From Salipiger pallidus (GTDB lineage: Bacteria > Pseudomonadota > Alphaproteobacteria > Rhodobacterales > Rhodobacteraceae), in contig NZ_BMJV01000001.1 of the NCBI RefSeq assembly GCF_014643635.1, forward strand, positions 62,001 through 126,000: 64,000 bases of DNA. The letters run 5' to 3'. How positions within the stretch are numbered: position 1 is the first letter of the stretch; every line of letters starts with the position of its first letter. Below, piece by piece: positions 26,852 through 34,515 of this stretch. The position numbers and the translations under genes are program-made. The notes below the pieces were generated by a model. That model saw only the letters and a program-made list of their open reading frames with translations, was not told the DNA's origin and did no database searches.

Positions 26852-27378
26852 CTACGCCCCGAAAGGATTGTCGAAAAATGTCATCGAGAAGTCGTTTTCC
26901 GGGACCTCCAAGTGTCGCAGGGCATCGCGTGTAGCGGGCTGAAGGTCATCGATCAAAACCCTGTGACTGCTCGGATTTTTTCAGTCTAAGCCGCACCGGC
27001 GGCCCGGTCTGTGCGGCAAGGTCGTCGCTTAAGGTGCCCGGCTCGGAGCTACGGCGCACCCGGTCAAGGCGCCCAAGGTCCGGGCTGGTGACAAGCCATA
27101 TCCGAAGGACGTGATGCCGGATGAGCGAAGCGGCCCGATTGCCCCTCTTGATGCCAGAAGAAGACGTCGGGATCGGGGTCCATGGGCAGGTTCACCACCC
27201 CGCCCCGCAGCGTGCGGCTGTTGCGAGGCTCGTGCAGCTCAATCACCGGGCGGGTGCAGGCCGACAGCATGCGTTTCAGCGGGTCGTGGGTGGCGCAGAG
27301 CCGCCGCCAGCCTTCGCACCTTTCCCAGAGCCGGGAGCGACAGAGGCGGTGCCGCAGTCCAGACGCTGCTCCGCCTCA
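26852..27378 (-). pseudogene. Relic of an unidentified protein-coding gene
   Basis: The minus strand carries protein-like pieces in different frames. From the stop at 27376 the frame reads RSRLWERCEGWRRLCATHDP, then VIELHEPRNSRTLRGGVVNL and FFWHQEGQSGRF, and stops at 27064. A second frame takes over with LGRLDRVRRSSEPGTLSDDL. A third, ending at the TAG of 26852-26854, reads TRDALRHLEVPENDFSMTFF then DNPFGA. Composition fits coding DNA with frameshifts and stops. I do not recognise the family. The stretch 26778-26851 and 27380-27540 otherwise shows nothing. Confidence 0.4.
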
Positions 27379-27541
27379 CCCGGAAGCGGAACCGCGGGGG
27401 CAATCCGAGCCAGCGCGGCCTTGACCGCCGATCATCCGGACTTCGGCACAGCCCTGTAGGCGACCCGGCATTTATGCGTGGCCATCACCATACACGCCCT
27501 GCCCATAAGCGCCGGACAGCGCTGCCACCACGCGGGTAACA

Positions 27542-27576
27542 TGAGGAACTTTCATAGTTTCTATGGAAAATTTTCA
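27542..27576 (+). promoter_or_regulatory. Two tandem MetR-like boxes before the metF operon
   Basis: TGAGGAACTTTCA (27542-27554) and TGGAAAATTTTCA (27564-27576) each differ from the MetR consensus TGAA-N5-TTCA at one position. Their starts are 22 bases apart, about two helical turns, so they would lie on one face of the DNA. Between them is the inverted repeat CATAG-TTT-CTATG. The operon starts at 27712. Function is inferred. Confidence 0.45.
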
Positions 27577-27711
27577 GTTCCGCTCATATGGCGCCGCGCG
27601 CCGGGCTGGCGTAGGAAGGCGTCGCTCATCGCGCCGCTTGTGTCGGAACCGGAACCTGCGGCGCGCTTACCTCACGCTACTATCGTCCTTACCGGACCCG
27701 GAGACGCTACC

Positions 27712-28017
27712 ATGCCCGACGTCACCATCGTCTATTGGCGGGACATTCCCGCGCAGATCATCGTCGGCCGCGGCCGACGCGGCGCCAAGGCGCCCCTGCC
27801 CGAACGCTTCGAACAGGCGATCGACCGGGCGGCGATGAAGGTCGGGGCAGCGGACACGGACGCCTATCTTGCCGAATGGCGTAAGGGCGAACCCTACCCG
27901 GTGGACGGAGATGCACAGGCCGCGGCGGATGCCGAAGCCGCCCGCATCGATGCCGAATACGATCAGGCCCGTATCAAGGCGCTGATCGCAAACGATGGAT
28001 GGGCGCCGCCCGAATGA
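27712..28017 (+). CDS. Small 'virulence factor' family protein (PF13769-like)
   Basis: From ATG 27712 (GGAG upstream) the product is 101 residues, starting MPDVTIVYWRDIPAQIIVGRG, with RGAKAPLPERFEQAIDRAAMK and AYLAEWRKGEP, features of a small conserved protein family labelled 'virulence factor' in databases without good experimental ground. No signal or membrane segments. It overlaps metF by an ATGA junction, so its job is probably linked to one-carbon or methionine metabolism. Confidence 0.75.
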   Translation: MPDVTIVYWRDIPAQIIVGRGRRGAKAPLPERFEQAIDRAAMKVGAADTDAYLAEWRKGEPYPVDGDAQAAADAEAARIDAEYDQARIKALIANDGWAPPE

Positions 28018-28958
28018 GCACGAAGGATTGGCTGATGGGTCTTCTGAACTTCCGCAAACCGAAAGCGACCCCCGCACATGGCGGTCTTGACGATCTGCTG
28101 GGCGGCTACTCCATCGAGGTGATGCCGCGCACCGCCGAGAAGGTCGAGGATTTCCGCGCCATCCTGCCGAAAGGCACCCGCGTCTACATCGCCCACATTC
28201 AGGGCACCCCGATCGAGGACATGGTCGCCACCGCTGCGCGCATCGCCGGCGAAGGCTTTGATGTCATGCCGCATTTTCCCGCCCGCATCATCAAGGATGA
28301 GGCCACGCTAACGGACTGGATCGCCCGCTACCAAGGCGAAGCAGGTGTGAAGCAGGCGTTGGTCCTCGCGGGCGGTGTCTCCGAGCCCGAGGGCGAATTC
28401 CACAGCTCCATGCAGCTGCTGGAAACCGGCGCCTTCGACCGCGCGGGCTTTGAGCGGCTGCACGTGGCCGGCCACCCCGAGGGCAACCGCGACATCGACA
28501 TGGACGGCGGCGACACGTCGGTGATGGAAGCGGCCCGCTGGAAGCAAGCGTTCTCCGAACGTACCGATGCGCAGATGGCCATGGTCACCCAGTTCGCCTT
28601 CGAGGCGGGCCCGGTGTTGGACTGGGCGCAGCGGCTGCGGGACGGCGGTGTGGACCTGCCGGTGCACATCGGGCTTGCGGGGCCGGCCAAGCTTCAGACG
28701 CTGATCAAGTTCGCGATCGCCTGCGGTGTCGGCCCGTCGCTGAAGGTCCTCCAGAAGCGCGCGCTTGACGTGAGCAAGCTGGTGATGCCCTACGAGCCCA
28801 CCGAGATTGCTGTGGAACTGGCCGCTCGGAAGGCGCAAGCCAATGATTTTCCTGTAGAGCAGGTGCATCTCTTCCCGCTTGGCGGTATCAAGACCTGCGC
28901 CGCATGGGCAACCGAACATGGCGGCGCGGCAACGCAACCGGCCGCCTCGGCGGTCTGA
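28014..28958 (+). CDS. metF: Methylenetetrahydrofolate reductase
   Basis: A 314-residue MTHFR-family TIM barrel that reduces 5,10-methylene-THF to 5-methyl-THF. The segments SIEVMPRTAEKVEDF, LVLAGGVSEPEGEFHSS, HVAGHPEGNRDIDMDGGD and VHIGLAGPAKLQTLIKFAIACGVG fit the flavin/folate-binding pattern, though it is more divergent than E. coli MetF. It provides the methyl donor used by the pterin methyltransferase encoded two genes downstream. ATG 28014 overlaps the preceding stop; five upstream codons in the same frame are not used. Confidence 0.82.
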   Translation: MSTKDWLMGLLNFRKPKATPAHGGLDDLLGGYSIEVMPRTAEKVEDFRAILPKGTRVYIAHIQGTPIEDMVATAARIAGEGFDVMPHFPARIIKDEATLTDWIARYQGEAGVKQALVLAGGVSEPEGEFHSSMQLLETGAFDRAGFERLHVAGHPEGNRDIDMDGGDTSVMEAARWKQAFSERTDAQMAMVTQFAFEAGPVLDWAQRLRDGGVDLPVHIGLAGPAKLQTLIKFAIACGVGPSLKVLQKRALDVSKLVMPYEPTEIAVELAARKAQANDFPVEQVHLFPLGGIKTCAAWATEHGGAATQPAASAV

Positions 28959-28977
28959 ACACCCGGAACGGACCTTC

Positions 28978-29625
28978 ATGAAAGCCCTGCTCTTCGATCT
29001 TGACGGAACCCTGTTGATCTCCGACCCGCTGCACATCGCGGTGTTTGGGGATCTCTTCGCCGAACGGGACATGGAGTTTTCCGAGGAGTTCTATGAGCGC
29101 CAGATCCACGGCTCGCACAATGCCGACATCTTCCCAAAGCTGTTCCCGGGCGAAGACCCCGAGGCGCTGGCCGAGGAAAAGGAAGCGCGCTTTCGCGAGC
29201 GGCTGACCACGGGCACCCCGCCCATGGCCGGCGCGCGGGCGTTGCTGGATCTGGCCCGGGACAAGGGCTGGGCGCTGGCGGTGGTCACCAATGCGCCACG
29301 CATCAACGCCGAGCACATGCTGAAGGCCATCGGCCTGCGGGACGATTTCGAGGTGCTGGTGATCGGCGACGAATGTGCCAAGGGCAAGCCCGATCCCGAA
29401 CCCTATCTCGAGGCGATGCGCCAGCTGGGCGTACGCCCGCAGGATTGCATTGCCTTCGAGGACAGCCAGAGCGGCATGCGCGCCGCCGCCCGGTCCGGGG
29501 CCTACCCGGTGGGCATCTGTTCGGGTCTGGCGCCCGACCGGCTGTTCGAGGCGGGCGCAAAGGCCGCCATCGAAGATTACGAAGACGACGCGCTGCAAGC
29601 CATCCTTGCGCGCCTTGAGGAGTAA
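28978..29625 (+). CDS. HAD superfamily hydrolase (subfamily IA)
   Basis: A 215-residue phosphatase of the HAD-IA type. Motif I is LLFDLDGTLLISD at the N-terminus, motif II VVTNAPR (about 100), motif III Lys in CAKGKPDPEPYLEAM, motif IV CIAFEDSQSGMRAA. The alpha-helical cap lies between motif I and II. ATG 28978 starts at the conserved motif. Its place between metF and the methyl-THF methyltransferase suggests a substrate tied to this pathway, perhaps a damaged or phosphorylated cofactor, but this is inference. Confidence 0.85.
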   Translation: MKALLFDLDGTLLISDPLHIAVFGDLFAERDMEFSEEFYERQIHGSHNADIFPKLFPGEDPEALAEEKEARFRERLTTGTPPMAGARALLDLARDKGWALAVVTNAPRINAEHMLKAIGLRDDFEVLVIGDECAKGKPDPEPYLEAMRQLGVRPQDCIAFEDSQSGMRAAARSGAYPVGICSGLAPDRLFEAGAKAAIEDYEDDALQAILARLEE

Positions 29626-29631
29626 GAAGAC

Positions 29632-30684
29632 ATGACCAGGACCGTTATCGAGTCCCAGAGCAAGACCGTCACCATCGGCTTCGACGAGCCGTTCTGCGTG
29701 ATCGGCGAGCGCATCAACCCCACCGGCCGCAAGAAGCTCGCAGCCGAACTTGAGGCCGGTGACTACTCGACCGTCGAAAATGACGCCATCGCGCAGGTGG
29801 CGGCCGGGGCCGCGGTGCTCGATATCAACGCGGGCGTGGTCTACAACTCGAACCCCAACCCCAACGAGACCGAGCCGCCCCTCATGCGTTCCATCGTCGA
29901 GCTGGTGCAGGGCCTCGTGGACGTGCCCCTGTGCATCGACAGCTCCGTGCCAGGCGCGCTCGAGGCCGGGCTCGAGGCTGCCAATGGCCGCCCGCTGCTG
30001 AACTCGGTCACCGGCGAGGAAGAGCGTCTCGAGCTGGTCCTGCCGCTGGTCAAGAAATACAACGTGCCGGTCGTGGCGATCTCGAACGACGACACCGGGA
30101 TTTCCGAAGACCCCGACGTGCGCTTTGCCGTGGCCAAGAAGATCGTGGAGCGCGCTGCCGATTTCGGCATTCCCGCCCATGACATCGTGGTCGATCCGCT
30201 GGTGATGCCCATCGGCGCCATGGCAACCGCGGGCCAGCAGGTGTTCGCCCTCGTGCGCCGCCTGCGCGACGAGCTTGGAGTGAACACCACCTGCGGCGCG
30301 TCGAACATCAGCTTCGGCCTGCCCAACCGTCACGGCATCAACAACGCTTTCCTGCCCATGGCAATCGGCGCCGGCATGACCTCGGCCATCATGAACCCCG
30401 TGGCCCTGCCGGTCACACAAAAGGCCATCGCCGAGAAGAAGGCCGCCGTGGAGGCCGCCGGTATCGTCCTGCCGGAAGGCATGGATGACGAGACCTTCGT
30501 GAGCCTCTTCGGCCTTGGATCCACCACCTCGAGGGCCGGCAAGGAGATGGAGGCGATCCGCGCCGCCAACCTGCTCAACAACCAGGATCCGCACGGCGGG
30601 TCGTGGATTGCCTTCAACAAGGCCGGCGACCAAGGCGGGCCGACCAGTGGACGCCGGGGTGGCGGTCGTCGTCGGCGCGGCTGA
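29632..30684 (+). CDS. Methyltetrahydrofolate:corrinoid methyltransferase (split MetH pterin module)
   Basis: A 350-residue pterin-binding TIM barrel equivalent to the methyl-THF domain of MetH. Signatures are FCVIGERINPTGRKKLAAEL, AAVLDINAGV, LCIDSSVPGALEAGLEA, LLNSVTGEEERLE and TTCGASNISFGLPNR. The C-terminal 20 residues are Gly/Arg rich. Alone it can only move the methyl group from methyl-THF to a corrinoid protein, which is encoded at 33475. It starts six bases after the HAD gene. Confidence 0.9.
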   Translation: MTRTVIESQSKTVTIGFDEPFCVIGERINPTGRKKLAAELEAGDYSTVENDAIAQVAAGAAVLDINAGVVYNSNPNPNETEPPLMRSIVELVQGLVDVPLCIDSSVPGALEAGLEAANGRPLLNSVTGEEERLELVLPLVKKYNVPVVAISNDDTGISEDPDVRFAVAKKIVERAADFGIPAHDIVVDPLVMPIGAMATAGQQVFALVRRLRDELGVNTTCGASNISFGLPNRHGINNAFLPMAIGAGMTSAIMNPVALPVTQKAIAEKKAAVEAAGIVLPEGMDDETFVSLFGLGSTTSRAGKEMEAIRAANLLNNQDPHGGSWIAFNKAGDQGGPTSGRRGGGRRRRG

Positions 30685-30727
30685 ACCACGCCTTACTTGA
30701 TAAAACACGCACGTTGAACACGCAGGC

Positions 30728-30757
30728 GGGGTGCCATAAGGGTGCCCCGTCTTTCGG
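30728..30757 (+). terminator. Probable terminator after the pterin methyltransferase gene
   Basis: GGGGTGCC and GGTGCCCC pair with two G-U wobbles around ATAAG and are followed by GTCTTTCGGTTTT. It would end the metF transcript before the promoter region of the homocysteine methyltransferase. Confidence 0.45.
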
Positions 30758-30784
30758 TTTTCAGGCGCTGTTCACGGGGGCGGT

Positions 30785-30819
30785 TTCATAATCATTGTGA
30801 GGATTATGAATTTGCTTCA
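30785..30819 (+). promoter_or_regulatory. Inverted repeat plus consensus MetR box before the homocysteine methyltransferase gene
   Basis: TTCATAATC (30785-30793) and GATTATGAA (30802-30810) form a perfect 9-base inverted repeat with an 8-base spacer. Sharing its last bases is TGAATTTGCTTCA (30807-30819), an exact match to the MetR consensus TGAA-N5-TTCA with the favoured central T. The gene starts at 30869. Confidence 0.5.
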
Positions 30820-30868
30820 CCGGCGCCGTTATGGAAAACCAGCCACCAGATACAAAGGCTGACCACTG

Positions 30869-31885
30869 ATGTCCGACGCTCTTTCCGAACTTCTTGCCAC
30901 ACGCGACTGGCTTCTGGCCGATGGCGCGACCGGCACGAATCTTTTCAACATGGGTCTCAGCTCGGGCGATGCGCCGGAGTTCTGGAACGTGGATCACCCT
31001 GATCGCATTCGCGCGCTCTACAAGGGCGCCGTGGACGCTGGCTCGGACATCTTCCTCACCAACAGCTTCGGCGGCAACGCCTCGCGGCTGAAACTGCACG
31101 ACGCCGCCCACCGCGCCCACGAACTGAGCCGCATTTCGGCCGAACTGGGCCGTGACGTGGCCGATGCCTCCGGCCGCAAGGTGGTCGTCGCGGGCTCGGT
31201 CGGCCCCACCGGCGAGATCATGGGCGCCGTCGGCACGCTCAGCCACGAAAGCGCCGTGGAGATGTTCGAGGAAACCGCGCAGGGCCTCAAGGATGGTGGC
31301 GCGGATGTGCTCTGGGTCGAGACGATCTCGGCCCCCGAGGAATTCCGCGCCGCGGCCGAGGCCTTTGCCAATGTCGGCATGCCCTGGTGCGGCACCATGA
31401 GCTTCGACACCGCTGGGCGCACCATGATGGGCGTGACCAGCCAGGACTTCGTGGGCCTCGTGGACGAGCTGCCCAACCCGCCGCTGGCCTTCGGCGCCAA
31501 CTGCGGCGTGGGCGCGTCGGACCTGATGCGCACGGTACTGGGCTTTACCGCCACGGGCACCGAACGCCCGGTGATCGCCAAGGGCAACGCCGGCATTCCG
31601 CGCTACGAGGATGGCCATATCCACTATAACGGCACGCCCGAACTGATGGCGCAATATGCCTGCCTTGCCCGCGATGCCGGCGCGAAGATCATCGGCGGCT
31701 GCTGCGGCACCATGCCGGAACACCTGAGTGCCATGCGCGCGGCGCTGGAAACCCAGCCGCGCGAGCCGCGCCCGACGCTGGAACAGGTGGCCGAAGTGCT
31801 TGGCGGGTTCAGCTCGGACAACGACGGCACCGGCGATATGTCGGACGCGCCAAAGCGCGAGCGGCGCGGGCGTCGTCGCAGCTGA
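30869..31885 (+). CDS. Homocysteine S-methyltransferase module (split MetH; BHMT-like)
   Basis: A 338-residue homocysteine-binding TIM barrel, often labelled betaine-homocysteine methyltransferase. It shows the N-terminal LLADGATGTNLFNMGL, the first zinc Cys in FGANCGVG and the paired zinc Cys in IIGGCCGTMPEHLSAM. The C-terminal tail is Arg rich. With the pterin protein upstream and the corrinoid protein downstream it would complete a three-part cobalamin-dependent methionine synthase. It has its own putative regulatory region. Confidence 0.88.
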   Translation: MSDALSELLATRDWLLADGATGTNLFNMGLSSGDAPEFWNVDHPDRIRALYKGAVDAGSDIFLTNSFGGNASRLKLHDAAHRAHELSRISAELGRDVADASGRKVVVAGSVGPTGEIMGAVGTLSHESAVEMFEETAQGLKDGGADVLWVETISAPEEFRAAAEAFANVGMPWCGTMSFDTAGRTMMGVTSQDFVGLVDELPNPPLAFGANCGVGASDLMRTVLGFTATGTERPVIAKGNAGIPRYEDGHIHYNGTPELMAQYACLARDAGAKIIGGCCGTMPEHLSAMRAALETQPREPRPTLEQVAEVLGGFSSDNDGTGDMSDAPKRERRGRRRS

Positions 31886-31930
31886 CGCCGTTGGCGAAAA
31901 CTTAACCACCCCGGTGACAGACTCGAGCGC

Positions 31931-32161
31931 ATGCAACCTGCGCCCCTGCCCATCTCGCCGGATCTTTGGCTCACGCAGCTTTTCGCATCGCGTACCGCTG
32001 CGACGGGCGGCGTGGTGCGGCGCAAGACACGGGATATCGAACGGATTGTCGGACATGAGCGTTTCATGGCGGAACTGGACAGGCACGGCTTTCGGGCCGT
32101 GCAGAACGGAGGGCAGACCATCGTGTTCTGCAACCGTGAGCCGGCGCATGTCCTGCGATGA
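31931..32161 (+). CDS. Small conserved protein of unknown function (76 aa)
   Basis: The 76-residue product has LWLTQLFASRTAATGGVVRR, IERIVGHERFMAELDRHGFR and ends VFCNREPAHVLR. I recall similar Roseobacter proteins, sometimes wrongly labelled phosphoribosylanthranilate isomerase; the length rules out that enzyme. No membrane segment. It lies 45 bases after the homocysteine methyltransferase gene and may share its transcript. Confidence 0.65.
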   Translation: MQPAPLPISPDLWLTQLFASRTAATGGVVRRKTRDIERIVGHERFMAELDRHGFRAVQNGGQTIVFCNREPAHVLR

Positions 32162-32181
32162 CCGCGCTGCGGCGAGGCTGG

Positions 32182-32205
32182 GCAAATTCCTTGCAAGGAA
32201 TTTGC
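32182..32205. repeat. 24-bp perfect palindrome
   Basis: GCAAATTCCTTG is followed directly by its exact reverse complement CAAGGAATTTGC. It lies between the small conserved gene and the convergent radical SAM gene. It could act as a bidirectional terminator-like stem or be a genome-wide palindromic repeat. Confidence 0.7.
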
Positions 32206-32222
32206 GGTCCCGGCGCGCAGGC

Positions 32223-33308
32223 TCAGAACAGGCTCAGCTGGTCTCCGGCCCGTGGCGGCGGCGCGAAGAGATCCGTGCGCAGCGGCGGCAGCCTGCGGTC
32301 GAGGCCGAGGCGCCGCGCCGCCCGTGCAAACCGCTTGCCGATCAGCTCCGCATGCGGCCCATCGCCGCGCATCCGGTGATGCCACTGGCTGCTGTAGACC
32401 TCGCCCCCGTGCATTTCGCGCAGCCGGGCCATGACCCGCGCGGCGCGGTCCGGGTAATGCTCGGCCAACCAGTCCTGCCACAGCGGGGCCACCTCGCGCG
32501 GCAGTCGCAGCATAATCCAGCTTGCCGCCGAAGCCCCCGCCTCTGCCCCGGCTTCGAGGAGGCGTTCGACCTCGTGATCGGTCAGCCCCGGCACCACCGG
32601 GGAGACCATGAGCCGGACCTCTATGCCTGCAGCGCTCAGGCGCCGTATGGTCTCGAGTCGACGCTTTGGGGGCGGAACGCGCGGCTCCATTTTGCGGCTC
32701 AGCCCGGCGTCGAGCGTGGTGATGGAGATACCGACCCGGGCCAGACCACGCGCGGCCATGTCCGACAGTATGTCGATGTCGCGCTCGATCAGCGTGCCCT
32801 TGGTGACGATGCCCACCGGATGCCGGAAAGCGCGCAGCACTTCGAGACAGCCGCGCATGATGCCCCGGTCCCGCTCGATGGGCTGGTACGGATCGGTGTT
32901 GGTGCCGATGGCCACTGCCTCCGGCACGTAACGCTGCGCACGCAGCTCGCGCGCGAGCACCTCCGGTGCGTCCGGTCGGGCCACCAGCCGCGTTTCGAAA
33001 TCAAGCCCCGGCGACAGACCGAGGTAGGCATGACTTGGCCGCGCAAAGCAGTAGATGCAGCCATGCTCGCACCCCCTGTAGGGGTTGATGGTGCGGTCGA
33101 AGGGGATGTCCGGCGAACGCACGTAGTTGATCAGGCTGCGGGGCCGTTCCTCGCTGACCTCGGTGCGCAGGGGCGGCAGATCATCGTTGCGGTCCCATCC
33201 ATCGTCCACTGCCTCCCGGGCATGGCGTTCGAACCGACCGCTGTCGCTGGTCGCCGCGCCCCGCCCGCGGCGCCGTTCGGAGGGGATAAAGCGCATGCCG
33301 TCCTGCAT
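32223..33308 (-). CDS. PA0069-family radical SAM protein
   Basis: A radical SAM enzyme (361 residues from ATG 33308) of the PA0069/SplB-like group. The iron-sulfur motif CEHGCIYC is in NPYRGCEHGCIYCFARPSHAYLG; FETRLVARPDAPEVLARELR and IGTNTDPYQPIERD follow. The N-terminal FIPSERRRGRGA is typical. Alternative starts lie at 33296 and 33356. The substrate is unknown. It stands between two parts of the split methionine synthase but on the opposite strand, so a link is only suggested by position. Confidence 0.85.
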   Translation of the reverse strand: MQDGMRFIPSERRRGRGAATSDSGRFERHAREAVDDGWDRNDDLPPLRTEVSEERPRSLINYVRSPDIPFDRTINPYRGCEHGCIYCFARPSHAYLGLSPGLDFETRLVARPDAPEVLARELRAQRYVPEAVAIGTNTDPYQPIERDRGIMRGCLEVLRAFRHPVGIVTKGTLIERDIDILSDMAARGLARVGISITTLDAGLSRKMEPRVPPPKRRLETIRRLSAAGIEVRLMVSPVVPGLTDHEVERLLEAGAEAGASAASWIMLRLPREVAPLWQDWLAEHYPDRAARVMARLREMHGGEVYSSQWHHRMRGDGPHAELIGKRFARAARRLGLDRRLPPLRTDLFAPPPRAGDQLSLF

Positions 33309-33474
33309 GGCACGACCATAGAACGTATGCGGAACATCCGCAACAGCGGCCCTCATGCGTCGTTGACGCGCCCGCGCGTGTCGCAAATATTCAAGCGTCT
33401 GTCGCTCCTCGGCGTCAGGCAGGAAGATGACCACCCCCGCGTGCAAAGCCACGCCAGAACCCGGGAAGACGCCC

Positions 33475-34179
33475 ATGTCCGATGAAGAAGACGACATCAT
33501 CCTGAGCGAACTCGACGACGACGAGCTTGTCGAACAGATGTTCGATGACCTCTACGACGGCATGAAGGACGAGATCGTCGAAGGCGTGAACATCCTGCTT
33601 GAACGCGGATGGCAGCCCTACGACATCCTCACCAAGGCGCTGGTCGGCGGCATGACCGTGGTCGGCAACGACTTCCGCGACGGTATCCTCTTCGTACCCG
33701 AGGTGCTTCTGGCCGCAAACGCCATGAAGGGCGGCATGGGGATCCTCAAGCCTCTGCTGGCCGAAACCGGCGCGCCGACCATCGGCAAGATGGTCATCGG
33801 CACTGTCAAGGGCGACATCCACGACATCGGCAAGAACCTCGTGGCGATGATGATGGAGGGCGCGGGCTTCGAGGTGATCGACCTCGGGATCAACAACCCG
33901 GTCGAGAACTACATCGACAAGGCCGCCGCCGAGAAGGCCGACATCATCGGCATGTCCGCTCTTCTGACCACCACCATGCCCTACATGAAGGTGGTCATCG
34001 ACACGATGAAGGAACAGGGCATCCGCGACGATTACGTTGTGCTCGTGGGCGGCGCACCGCTCAACGAGGAGTTCGGCAAGGCCATCGGTGCCGACGCCTA
34101 TTGCCGCGACGCTGCGGTCGCGGTGGAAACCGCCAAGTCGCTCATGGCTCGCCGCCACAACCAGGCCGGCATGGCCTGA
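33475..34179 (+). CDS. Corrinoid (B12-binding) protein, split MetH cobalamin module
   Basis: A 234-residue corrinoid protein like MtbC/MetH cobalamin modules. An N-terminal helical cap domain (about 15-100) precedes the Rossmann-like B12 domain with GDIHDIGKNL, where His116 should be the lower cobalt ligand; SALLTTTMPYM and VLVGGAPLNEEF follow. It would carry the methyl group from the pterin protein to the homocysteine protein. ATG 33475 is chosen over an ATG 16 codons earlier that begins in an unlikely N-terminus. Confidence 0.9.
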   Translation: MSDEEDDIILSELDDDELVEQMFDDLYDGMKDEIVEGVNILLERGWQPYDILTKALVGGMTVVGNDFRDGILFVPEVLLAANAMKGGMGILKPLLAETGAPTIGKMVIGTVKGDIHDIGKNLVAMMMEGAGFEVIDLGINNPVENYIDKAAAEKADIIGMSALLTTTMPYMKVVIDTMKEQGIRDDYVVLVGGAPLNEEFGKAIGADAYCRDAAVAVETAKSLMARRHNQAGMA

Positions 34180-34341
34180 ACCAGCCGCGCCGGGCAGCCC
34201 TTGCCCGGCGCCGCCCCAATGATGCGCCCTGACATGGCAACCTAACGGAAGGTTCATGGTTTACGCCAACAGTCGTTGAAAGCTGGGAAATTCGGCTTAT
34301 ATTCGTGAAAAGACCCGATCTGATGTGCAGAGGAGTGCAGC

Positions 34342-34515
34342 ATGCCGGTGACCCATTTCGTGACCATGATCGTTGCAGTTCTTGCACTTTCTGGGCTGAC
34401 CCTCTGGGCGTTCCTGTCCTGGGGCGCCGGTACGGTGGTTCCGCTGCTTCTGGCCGCAGGGCTTGCACTTCGCTGGGCCATGTCGCCCGTCAAGCTTGAC
34501 GATGGACACGCCTGA
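34342..34515 (+). CDS. Small membrane protein (57 aa) coupled to the DUF1638 gene
   Basis: A 57-residue frame from ATG 34342 with AGGAG six bases upstream. It encodes two hydrophobic spans: HFVTMIVAVLALSGLTLWAF and VVPLLLAAGLALRWA, separated by LSWGAG, and ends KLDDGHA. The stop overlaps the start of the DUF1638 gene by 14 bases, an arrangement that favours a real, translationally coupled gene. Function unknown; it may anchor a partner at the membrane. Confidence 0.65.
   Translation: MPVTHFVTMIVAVLALSGLTLWAFLSWGAGTVVPLLLAAGLALRWAMSPVKLDDGHA

Noticed and set aside
28888-30708. 606-codon minus-strand open frame opposite the HAD and pterin methyltransferase genes
   Set aside because: His/Gly/Asp-rich shadow without motifs; both plus-strand genes show clear catalytic motifs.
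31931-32161. Calling the 76-aa protein phosphoribosylanthranilate isomerase
   Set aside because: That enzyme is a TIM barrel of about 200 residues; the short protein cannot fold as one, despite the label used for some homologues.
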